Assembly (NCBI GenBank): GCA_964476245.1
Contig: CAYYYW010000013.1
Location: 1-27,413, forward strand
Length of the DNA: 27,413 bases
Source: CAYYYW01 sp964476245
GTDB taxonomy: Bacteria; Patescibacteriota; Microgenomatia; UBA1406; HO2-37-13b
Direction: 5' to 3'
A program made the translations under genes and the position numbers. The notes under the pieces were generated by a model, which was given only the letters and a program-made list of their open reading frames with translations, made no database searches and was not told the DNA's origin. Below, one piece after another: positions 21,199 to 27,413 of this stretch (its first letter is position 1; every line of letters starts with the position of its first letter).

Positions 21199-21227
21199 TT
21201 GACATCTTATTTTTAGTTAATTATATT
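21199..21227 (+). promoter_or_regulatory. Sigma70-type promoter before the micro-ORF and peptidase operon
   Basis: TTGACA (21199-21204), 17-base spacer, TATATT (21222-21227). Transcription would start near 21234, just at the ATG of a 36-codon frame and 155 bases before the M29 peptidase gene. Confidence 0.7.
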
Positions 21228-21235
21228 GATAATCT

Positions 21236-21346
21236 ATGATTGGCTTGAAAATTCATTTGGGAAATTCATACTCCTTATTCCTTTTTTCGAAGAACAAATT
21301 AAAAAAAATTAATGTTAACAAAATATATACGATAATTATGGTATAG
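21236..21346 (+). CDS. Possible leaderless small protein, 36 residues
   Basis: The ATG lies eight bases after a well-formed -10 box, the same geometry as most genes in this window. The encoded peptide starts MIGLKIHLGNSYSLFLF and is basic and partly hydrophobic (KNKLKKINVNKIYTIIMV at the end). No homologue is recognised. It could instead be an untranslated leader of the M29 peptidase gene. Confidence 0.35.
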   Translation: MIGLKIHLGNSYSLFLFSKNKLKKINVNKIYTIIMV

Positions 21347-21389
21347 ATTTATTTATTGCTGAATATCAATTCGTACTAAACTTTAAAAT

Positions 21390-22595
21390 ATGACCTATAT
21401 GCCCCCAAAAGAAATCCTTCAGAAATATGCTGATCTTCTTATCAATTTCGCTTTAAATTCAGGCAAAGGAATAAAAAAAGGCGAAGTAGTTTATCTTCAG
21501 GTAAATGAGGTGGCAAAACCCATGTATGTGGTTTTACGAAACACCATATTGAGGGCCGGGGCAACTTATATCTCAAATTATATGCCCGATGATGTTCTCC
21601 GCGAACATTATGAATTGGCTTCGGAGGAGCAACTTTCAACCTTTCATGATAAGTATTACAAAGGTTTAATTGATCAAATTGATCATTCCGTCTTGATTAT
21701 TTCAGAGACAAATAAACACGAACTTGAAAGCATTGATCCCAAAAAGATTATTTTTCGTACCAAAGCTTTAAAACCGTTTATAGAATGGCGGGCGGAAAAA
21801 GAACATAAAGGCAGGTTTACTTGGACTTTGGCTCTTTATGGCACAGAAGCGATGGCAAAGGAAGCAAAAATGAGCCTTGAAGACTATTGGGGTCAGATAA
21901 TTAAGGCCTGTTATCTTGGTGAAAAAGAACCAATAGTTAAATGGAAGGAAATATTTTGCGAAATTGAAAGAATCAAATATAAGTTAAACGCCTTAAAAAT
22001 TGAGAAAGTCTATATTAAAGGGGAGGGGATTGATTTAACGGTTGGGATAGGTCAAGGTCGAAGATGGATTGGAGGAAGCGGCCGAAATATTCCCAGTTTT
22101 GAAATATTTATTTCACCGGATTGGCGATTAACTGAGGGAACAGTTGAGTTTAATCAACCATTATATAGGTATGGAATGTTGATTGAAGGCATTAAACTAA
22201 TGTTTAACAAAGGAGTTGTGACCAAGGCGTCGGCCTCAAAAAATGAAAAGTTGCTTAAAGAGATAATTGCGGCTGATTCGGGCTCAAACAAAATTGGCGA
22301 GTTTTCTTTAACCGATTCTCGCTTTTCCCGAATTGACAAATTTATGGGAGAAACGCTGTTTGATGAAAATATGGGAGGGAAATATGGTAATGTTCATATT
22401 GCGTTGGGGAAAGCCTACAAAGATTCATATCCAGGCAATCTGATTCATCTTGCAAAAAAAACTTGGCAAAAATTGGGATATAATGATTCAGTAATTCATA
22501 CCGATATTATTTCTACCACTAAAAGAACGGTAGTGGCCAGCTTAATTGATGGTACGCGAAAAATTATTTATAAAGACGGACGCTTTACAATATAG
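21390..22595 (+). CDS. M29-family metalloaminopeptidase (AmpS/AmpT type)
   Basis: A 401-residue cytoplasmic aminopeptidase of the thermophilic-aminopeptidase (M29) family, which releases N-terminal residues using two metal ions. Family signatures and likely metal ligands are visible: RNIPSFEIFISP (232-243; Glu238), KIGEFSLTDS (301-310; Glu304), GETLFDENMGG (320-330), NVHIALGKAY (334-343; His336) and NDSVIHTDIIST (365-376; His370, Asp372). Length fits the family. The ATG at 21390 is used; a second ATG three codons on is equally possible. It appears to head an operon with the CBS, MFS and methyltransferase-like genes (gaps of 12, -11 and 11 bases). With the M24 peptidase at 4405 it gives the window two peptide-scavenging enzymes, which suits an organism that lives on external peptides. 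Confidence 0.92.
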   Translation: MTYMPPKEILQKYADLLINFALNSGKGIKKGEVVYLQVNEVAKPMYVVLRNTILRAGATYISNYMPDDVLREHYELASEEQLSTFHDKYYKGLIDQIDHSVLIISETNKHELESIDPKKIIFRTKALKPFIEWRAEKEHKGRFTWTLALYGTEAMAKEAKMSLEDYWGQIIKACYLGEKEPIVKWKEIFCEIERIKYKLNALKIEKVYIKGEGIDLTVGIGQGRRWIGGSGRNIPSFEIFISPDWRLTEGTVEFNQPLYRYGMLIEGIKLMFNKGVVTKASASKNEKLLKEIIAADSGSNKIGEFSLTDSRFSRIDKFMGETLFDENMGGKYGNVHIALGKAYKDSYPGNLIHLAKKTWQKLGYNDSVIHTDIISTTKRTVVASLIDGTRKIIYKDGRFTI

Positions 22596-22607
22596 TTTTT
22601 GATAATT

Positions 22608-23708
22608 ATGACCTTACAAAAAATTTTTAAAACAGAAAACATTATTAAAGTTACTCCTGAAGAAACTTTGTCAAAAACGTTTTCTTGCTTGTCTTCGTCG
22701 CACGATTCCGCCTTTGTCTTTAATGATGATGATTTCTTGGGTGTGGTTAACCCCTATTATTGTCTCATTAAAAAATCTTACCCAAATAATACCAAAGTGA
22801 AAAATTGCTTGATTCATCCGCCGAAAGTTGATATCAATTATTCATTAAAAAAAGTTGCCCAGCTGATAATTGATTCCAAAATTCACTATTTACCTGTTTT
22901 TTCCAATAATAAATTTTGCGGTATTATTTCCGCCCGGGGACTTCTTTCTGCTATAACAGATTCTCCCGAATTGAAGATAAAAATAGGAGAAGTGTTAAAA
23001 CAAAAAAATTCCTTAATTTCAATCTACGAAGATGATTTTATTTCAACCGCCTTAGCTCTTTTTAAACAATACCGGATATCAAAATTAGTGGTTGTTTCCC
23101 GCGATTTTAAACTCCGAGGGATTTTAGCCTATTTTGATTTAATCTCATACCTTTTAAGCCCAAAAGAAAAACAGCATTTTGGGACGAGAGAAGGCAATAA
23201 AATTCCTCTTTTAAAAAGGTGTGTGAGGAATTTTATGAAAACAAACGTTTTAACATTAACCACGGAAGACAGATTAGATCAGGCAGCGGAAAAGATATTA
23301 GAAAACCACATTGGCAGTATTATCATAATTGACAAGGAGCGGCGTCCGATTGGTATTATTACTACTCACAATCTTCTTTCGACTTTTATTGGACAAAAAA
23401 ATTTACCCCGTATTCAATTAATCAGCGAAGACCTTTCCCAAAAAAGCGGGCAAATAGTTTCGGGGTTTGTCCGATTGATAAATAATCAGTTAGCAAAAAT
23501 GAGGAATGTTTCGCAAGCAAAGTTTTTAATTAAAGAGAAAAAAACACCCGGCGTTTTTAAAGCGGTCCTTTCCCTTTTATCAAAGGACAATCGGATGAAA
23601 GTAATTAAAAAAGAAGGTAAGGATTTGGAGGAAGTTTTATCGTCCTTTGTCAAAAAATTCCGCTCTCTTAAATCAAAAAAAGTTGATAAGGATAAAAATG
23701 TTTATTAA
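22608..23708 (+). CDS. Four-CBS-motif protein with C-terminal alpha/beta domain
   Basis: A 366-residue cytoplasmic protein with two Bateman modules. CBS-type repeats lie at about 1-55, 62-115, 122-180 and 205-262, recognised by the recurring pattern seen in IHYLPVFSNNKFCGIISARG and GSIIIIDKERRPIGIITTHN. CBS modules bind adenine nucleotides and usually switch a partner. The last 95 residues (from about PRIQLISEDLSQ) look like an alpha/beta domain with a strand-helix-strand-strand-strand-helix order, similar to the ribosome-hibernation S30AE/HPF fold; this is only a guess. The ATG at 22608 is used instead of a TTG three codons upstream. The 3' end overlaps the MFS start by 11 bases (ATG inside the final codons), so translation is probably coupled, which hints that the protein may control or sense for the transporter. 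Confidence 0.85.
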   Translation: MTLQKIFKTENIIKVTPEETLSKTFSCLSSSHDSAFVFNDDDFLGVVNPYYCLIKKSYPNNTKVKNCLIHPPKVDINYSLKKVAQLIIDSKIHYLPVFSNNKFCGIISARGLLSAITDSPELKIKIGEVLKQKNSLISIYEDDFISTALALFKQYRISKLVVVSRDFKLRGILAYFDLISYLLSPKEKQHFGTREGNKIPLLKRCVRNFMKTNVLTLTTEDRLDQAAEKILENHIGSIIIIDKERRPIGIITTHNLLSTFIGQKNLPRIQLISEDLSQKSGQIVSGFVRLINNQLAKMRNVSQAKFLIKEKKTPGVFKAVLSLLSKDNRMKVIKKEGKDLEEVLSSFVKKFRSLKSKKVDKDKNVY

Positions 23709-24927
23709 CTCTCAATTTACTTGTCTTTGGCTAGCTCAAACATTATCGCAGATTGCTACTAATACTTTAATCTTTTTTATCGGCTTTTTTGTTTATAAAA
23801 AGACTACTTCCAATATGGCGGTATCCTTGACGCTTTTAGCCTTTATAATTCCCTCTTTGGTAAGTAGTGTTTTGGCCGGTGTGGTTGTTTGCCGAATGGG
23901 AAAAAAATGGGTTCTTTTTTTAAGTAATCTTTTTAGAGCTGTAATTGTTTTTTTAATGTTCTTTGCCGAAAAGAATTTTTTTTATCTTTACGGGCTAATT
24001 TTCCTTATGGCCTTAACTGCCCAATTTTTTGCTCCGGCAGAATCTTCAATTATTCCTCAGTTAGTGCCAAAAGATAAGTTAATCACTGCCAATGCTTATT
24101 TTTCAACTACTGGTAATTTAACTTTAATTGCCGGTGTGTTTCTTTCGCCAATTTTATTTAAACTATTTGCCTACAAAACGGTTTTTTTTATTTTTTTTAT
24201 GTTTTTAACTGCAGCCGCTAGTATTTATTTTTTAAGGCTCAAAGAACCTTTATTTTACACGAACTTTAAACAGCCCATTGAAGGTTTAGTTAAAAAGTTT
24301 CAGTACCATCTTAGCTTTATCATTAAAAACTTTATAAAAGATAAAAAGATCAATCAGAATGTTTTCTATATTATTCTTCTTCAGGTAGTGCTTTTCGTTC
24401 TTATTACTTTGGCGCCGGGATTTGCTGACAAAATTCTTCAGGCGCCGATTGAAGACTTATCTTTTTTAATTATTTTTCCTACGGCCGTTGGGTTTGTGAT
24501 GGCGGCTTTTGTTATTCCTTGGTTTAAAAAAATTAAAGAGAAAGCACTGATCCGGGGATCGTTTTTTGGAATCGGCTTAGTTTTTTTAGCAATCTTTGCG
24601 ATTTCACAAATTACCCGAACAAATTTTTCTTTTTTAAATGGATTGAAGTTTCTGAATTTCTTTCTATTAATCTGTTTTGGTTTTTTTTCAGAGCTGGTTA
24701 TTGTGATTGCTTACGCCGGTTTACAAAAGGAAACGCGGGTGGGGAAGAGGGCCGGTTATTTTGGTCTTTTAAATGCCTTTGTCAATTTAGCTTCAATAAT
24801 TCCCATTCTCCTTTCTGGTATTTTATCTGATATGTTCGGGGTGGATAAGATTGTTTTATTGTTGGGATTGGTGTTTTTAGGGTTGAGCGTAACACAGTCC
24901 CGATTTGTTTATAGTTGTAAAAATTGA
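23698..24927 (+). CDS. MFS transporter, MFS_3-like
   Basis: A 410-residue inner-membrane protein with about 12 helices, of the branch that includes enterobactin exporter and macrolide efflux relatives. Typical features are the N-terminal FTCLWLAQTLSQIATN, the loop-2/3 motif VVVCRMGKKWVLFLSNLFRA and the segment FFAPAESSIIPQLVPKDKLITA, which is characteristic of this family. A central cytoplasmic loop (about 190-220) is rich in Lys. The substrate is not predictable. The start is the ATG at 23698, preceded by AAGGA (23689-23693) five bases before the ATG, one of the few Shine-Dalgarno-like sequences in the window. It overlaps the CBS gene by 11 bases and precedes the methyltransferase-like gene by 11 bases. 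Confidence 0.9.
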   Translation: MFINSQFTCLWLAQTLSQIATNTLIFFIGFFVYKKTTSNMAVSLTLLAFIIPSLVSSVLAGVVVCRMGKKWVLFLSNLFRAVIVFLMFFAEKNFFYLYGLIFLMALTAQFFAPAESSIIPQLVPKDKLITANAYFSTTGNLTLIAGVFLSPILFKLFAYKTVFFIFFMFLTAAASIYFLRLKEPLFYTNFKQPIEGLVKKFQYHLSFIIKNFIKDKKINQNVFYIILLQVVLFVLITLAPGFADKILQAPIEDLSFLIIFPTAVGFVMAAFVIPWFKKIKEKALIRGSFFGIGLVFLAIFAISQITRTNFSFLNGLKFLNFFLLICFGFFSELVIVIAYAGLQKETRVGKRAGYFGLLNAFVNLASIIPILLSGILSDMFGVDKIVLLLGLVFLGLSVTQSRFVYSCKN

Positions 24928-24938
24928 ATTAAATAATA

Positions 24939-25820
24939 ATGTTAGAGCAAACCGCAGAGCAATGTGGGGTTGTTGAAATAGAACAAATGAGAGGACAATA
25001 TGAACAAGTATTTCTTGATCTGGCAGGAGGCAGCGGACGAGGTTCTTTAATAGAAGCAAGAAAAGAGAAAAATGAAAAGACGCTTTTTGTAGTTTTAGAT
25101 AAAACGCCGGTTGTTTACGAGGAAGAGCTTCCTCCGAACTTTCAAACTTTTAGATGGCTCTTCGATCCATTAAGCCCTTTGGGAAATATCATTCCTTTTT
25201 CTGGAGTTGATCGCGTAACAGCCTGTTATACCATGGGAGAATTAATAACCCAATTACATTCGCCAAGACAAACTAGTGATGAAACAGCTAATCAATTTGC
25301 ACAAAGAAAAGCTTTATGGAGAAAGCTATTTAATTCTCTTTTTTCTTCGTCCGCGTCTCGGACGCCCGAGACGCTTGAGGCATTGGTTGAGGGAGAGGTG
25401 GCTTTTTTGGCGGCCAGCGCAGGTTCAATTTCATCCAGCAGTCCTCGTCTTCAAATCGATCATGAAACATTAGCTTTGCTTGAAGACGATAGCGTTGTTA
25501 ATAAAATCAGGCGTGGTTATTATTTTTCAGATGAGCGATGTAGTAGATATAAACGCTTTCCAGACAACCAAGCTGACATGTTTGCTTACGTTAGGTTAAT
25601 TATGGCTGCTCATCATTCTTTAAAAGTGGGTGGAACATTACAAATAATTGAACCGGAAACAAACATTTTGATAGCTAGAACCATAATCTTAAGAAAACCA
25701 AGTTTATTTGATTACCAATGGAGGGATGACTGCGTTTCGTTAAGTAGAAGTTTTAGCCAGTGGAGTGAAAAACTACCTTTATCACCTTATATGATTTCAG
25801 CCGTAAAAATCAGAGATTAG
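24939..25820 (+). CDS. Methyltransferase-like protein, orphan
   Basis: A 293-residue protein with an apparent class I methyltransferase start: YEQVFLDLAGGSGRGSLIEA (21-40) as motif I and TLFVVLDKTPVVY (48-60) with Asp54 closing strand 2. A region VDRVTACYTMGELITQL (90-106) may be strand 4. The C-terminal half has a helix followed by LKVGGTLQIIEPETN, as in strand 5 of such enzymes. The substrate is unknown and the central part is unusual. The Ser-rich insert FSSSASRTPETLEALV comes from a GC-rich palindrome. Lysine is scarce (about 12 of 293), as in the 331-residue orphan and unlike the operon partners, so this gene may share an origin with the orphan cluster (inference). It follows the MFS gene by 11 bases. 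Confidence 0.65.
   Translation: MLEQTAEQCGVVEIEQMRGQYEQVFLDLAGGSGRGSLIEARKEKNEKTLFVVLDKTPVVYEEELPPNFQTFRWLFDPLSPLGNIIPFSGVDRVTACYTMGELITQLHSPRQTSDETANQFAQRKALWRKLFNSLFSSSASRTPETLEALVEGEVAFLAASAGSISSSSPRLQIDHETLALLEDDSVVNKIRRGYYFSDERCSRYKRFPDNQADMFAYVRLIMAAHHSLKVGGTLQIIEPETNILIARTIILRKPSLFDYQWRDDCVSLSRSFSQWSEKLPLSPYMISAVKIRD
25353..25374. repeat. GC-rich palindrome inside the methyltransferase-like gene
   Basis: GCGTCTCGG (25353-25361) pairs perfectly with CCGAGACGC (25366-25374) around ACGC. It is read in frame as SASRTPETL and contrasts sharply with the AT-rich surroundings. Confidence 0.75.
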
Positions 25821-25872
25821 CAGATTACTAGGATTTTAAACTTATTTCATTTATATCACGATTGTAGAGTGA

Positions 25873-25992
25873 TTTTGGAATTCGAAGAATCGATTCATTG
25901 GGGTTAATAAAGCTGGTTTATCAGGTGAGAGAGATTTGTTTAGCGGGTTTGTTTTGAATGTAGGTAATCTAGAGGACATGGAGAAATATTAA
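25873..25992 (+). pseudogene. Open frame without start, possible gene remnant
   Basis: In the 238-base gap before the Lgt-like gene a 39-codon frame runs from a TGA to a TAA and reads like a protein tail (NKAGLSGERDLFSGF followed by VLNVGNLEDMEKY). It has no ATG at its beginning and no recognised family. The rest of the gap shows nothing else apart from the promoter at its end. Confidence 0.22.
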
Positions 25993-26021
25993 GATATTGA
26001 AAAAAACCTAGTCACTTAATT

Positions 26022-26049
26022 TGCCTTTAACAGTTTCTTGTTTTATACT
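26022..26049 (+). promoter_or_regulatory. Promoter of the Lgt-like/DksA-like gene pair
   Basis: TTGCCT (26022-26027), 16-base spacer, TATACT (26044-26049). The -10 box ends nine bases before the ATG, which again predicts a nearly leaderless mRNA. Confidence 0.5.
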
Positions 26050-26058
26050 TAATAAATC

Positions 26059-26949
26059 ATGTTACCTGTTCTTTTAGACCTAAAATTCGTCAAAATCTAC
26101 ACCTTCGGCGTGTTTTTAGTGCTGAGTTTCTTTTGGGGGATGTTTTTGCTGTGGCGAAGTATAAAATTGACCTCGTACAAAGAAGAGGAGATTTTTGACA
26201 GCCTATTTATTGCTCTTTTTGGCGGTTTGTTTTTTGCCCGATTATTTTATGTCTTATTAAATTTTTCCGACTTCGGTTTTAATCTGTTAAAATTTATTCT
26301 TATTAACGGTTATCCCGGTTTATCTTTATTTGGAGGTTTATTAGGTGGCTTTTTGTCACTTTATCTTTATTTTCAACTGAAGAAAGCCGATCCTTTAGCG
26401 GTCATTTCTTATTTTATGCCCTCGGTTTTTATCTCCTTGGCCATTGGGAAAATTGGCAGTTTTATTGCCGGGATTGATGTGGGCACGAAGACAAAATTCT
26501 TCCTCAGCGTTAATTATTTGGGTTTTGATGGGAGGCGCCACTTGGTGGGGCTTTATGAGGGATTGTTTTTTGGTTTGGGAGCCTATATTTCTTATAAAAT
26601 TCTTTTAGCGGTAAGGCGGGAAGTTTTTCCCAAAAGCTTTGTTTTTTATTTTTTCTGCTTTTATTTTTCAACGGTTTCTTTATTGCTTGACAAACTCAAA
26701 GCCAATCATTTATACTTTTTTGGTCGAAGCTTTAATTTGTTTTTTTCTTTGATTCTAAGCTTTGTCTTTGCTATTTATTTTATTTATTTTTTGGGAAGAC
26801 AACCGTCTTTTCAAGAGCAAATGGACAAAGCCTTTAATAGTTTAAAGCTTTCGTTTATCAATTATGGCCAAAAAACTTACCAAATTATTACAGGAAAAAT
26901 TAAAAAAGGAGTTGATAAAACAAGAGAAAGAATTGACAAAAAGGATTGA
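26059..26949 (+). CDS. lgt: Divergent prolipoprotein diacylglyceryl transferase (Lgt-like)
   Basis: A 296-residue protein with about seven membrane helices and the Lgt order of motifs. Lgt transfers diacylglycerol from phospholipid to the lipobox Cys of prolipoproteins. GGLFFARLFYVLLN (55-68) and GYPGLSLFGGLLGG (84-97) match the first two conserved regions. IGKIGSFIAGIDVGTKT (129-145) and RRHLVGLYEGLFF (159-171) match the signature and the H/R-P-x-Q-L-Y-E regions. However, the active His of the GGxxFHGG motif is Phe91 here, the signature's GNFxNxE is GSFIAGI, and the usual Arg is Lys131. It may be a diverged Lgt or a paralogue with another role. A tail of about 50 cytoplasmic residues, basic and helical, is encoded in the region shared with the next gene (86 bases). 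A substrate candidate is the lipobox protein at 12641. Confidence 0.7.
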   Translation: MLPVLLDLKFVKIYTFGVFLVLSFFWGMFLLWRSIKLTSYKEEEIFDSLFIALFGGLFFARLFYVLLNFSDFGFNLLKFILINGYPGLSLFGGLLGGFLSLYLYFQLKKADPLAVISYFMPSVFISLAIGKIGSFIAGIDVGTKTKFFLSVNYLGFDGRRHLVGLYEGLFFGLGAYISYKILLAVRREVFPKSFVFYFFCFYFSTVSLLLDKLKANHLYFFGRSFNLFFSLILSFVFAIYFIYFLGRQPSFQEQMDKAFNSLKLSFINYGQKTYQIITGKIKKGVDKTRERIDKKD

Positions 26950-27229
26950 AGAGTTAAAAAAAGGCGATCCTTTTTTAGATCCGGATCATGTGACCGATAA
27001 CGCCGCGATTGATACTGATGTTAGAGAACAAGTAGGCCATGAGACGATTGAAGCTCAGGTTTTGGCTCTTCAGAAAAAGCTTGATCAAATAAGAGTTGCG
27101 TTTAAAAAAATAATTAAAAAAAAATATGGTTTTTGTGAACGTTGTCAAACACCAATCCTAATCCAACGGCTCAAACTTCTTCCCGAGGCAAGGTATTGCG
27201 TTGAATGCGAAAAAAGATTAACAAAGTGA
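26864..27229 (+). CDS. DksA/TraR-type zinc-finger protein
   Basis: A 121-residue transcription factor-like protein of the DksA/TraR C4 family, which binds the RNA polymerase secondary channel. A long N-terminal coiled coil (about 1-35) leads to the family-typical DPFLDPDHVTDNAAIDTDV (35-53). A second helix (about 62-86) precedes the C4 zinc finger FCERC...RYCVEC (Cys pairs two apart, 17 residues between). The ATG at 26864 is preferred because related proteins also have about 30 residues before DPFLDPD. It therefore overlaps the end of the Lgt-like gene by 86 bases in a different frame. The two genes are likely co-transcribed. Beyond it, 27230-27413 shows no gene. Confidence 0.88.
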   Translation: MAKKLTKLLQEKLKKELIKQEKELTKRIEELKKGDPFLDPDHVTDNAAIDTDVREQVGHETIEAQVLALQKKLDQIRVAFKKIIKKKYGFCERCQTPILIQRLKLLPEARYCVECEKRLTK

Positions 27230-27413
27230 CATTAAAAACTTGATCTTCTTAATAGCTTATTATTAGAAGCAGTAACCAAGGTTGGACAAAACCTAATAAC
27301 AATACTCAAACATCCAGTGGTTGAGGATATTTATTGACTTTTCTTGTCCGATCGTACACGAAAGTGCTAATGGTATATCGAAGTTTTTTTATTGTCCTAA
27401 CATTTCAATATTC

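Overview
The window looks like AT-rich chromosomal DNA of a Candidate Phyla Radiation (Patescibacteria) bacterium, most likely of Microgenomates type. This is an inference from gene content and style. Genes are tightly packed, starts lack Shine-Dalgarno sequences, and proteins are rich in Lys/Ile/Phe. Short palindromic repeats sit in frame inside coding genes, and the gene set (VirB6-like membrane protein, DksA-type zinc finger, small GIY-YIG protein, divergent Lgt) is common in that group. There are no rRNA genes and no CRISPR array. One complete tRNA-Leu(CAA) and two truncated tRNA-Leu-like pieces are present.

Layout. 0-5.7 kb: a cohesin-like surface protein, a SpoU/TrmH RNA methyltransferase and a PAP2 phosphatase transcribed leftward, a large VirB6/TrbL-like membrane protein, and an M24 aminopeptidase. 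5.7-9.7 kb: a 2-hydroxyacid dehydrogenase homologue lacking two catalytic residues, a TrpR-like regulator lying between two copies of a 28-bp palindrome, a metallo-beta-lactamase-fold hydrolase, and the replicative helicase DnaB. 9.7-18.9 kb: four orphan genes, namely a 923-residue membrane protein, a 1372-residue lipobox protein with Ig-like ectodomain and a very large cytoplasmic helical domain, a cytoplasmic von Willebrand A (VWA) protein, and a convergent 331-residue protein. Each has its own sigma70-type promoter very close to the start codon. 18.9-21.2 kb: a membrane-anchored methyltransferase, an AbiE-like toxin-antitoxin pair, tRNA-Leu, a GIY-YIG protein, and the tRNA fragments with hairpins. 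21.2-25.8 kb: a possible leaderless micro-ORF, then an apparent operon of M29 aminopeptidase, CBS-domain protein, MFS transporter and methyltransferase-like protein. 26-27.2 kb: an Lgt-like protein overlapping a DksA/TraR zinc-finger protein.

How the parts may work together. The orphan cluster could form an envelope-spanning assembly, with the Ig-like part outside, the helical and VWA parts inside, and the 923-residue protein as a membrane partner. This is inference from topology and adjacency. An Lgt-like enzyme for lipoprotein modification is encoded in the same window, but its key residues are altered. The DUF6922-like/AbiEii-like pair has the layout of a nucleotidyltransferase toxin-antitoxin system.

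Two themes cross the window. First, at least seven genes carry -10 elements only about 6-17 bases before the start codon, so their mRNAs would be leaderless or nearly so. Second, at least five kinds of short repeat are read through in frame as peptide inserts in proteins.
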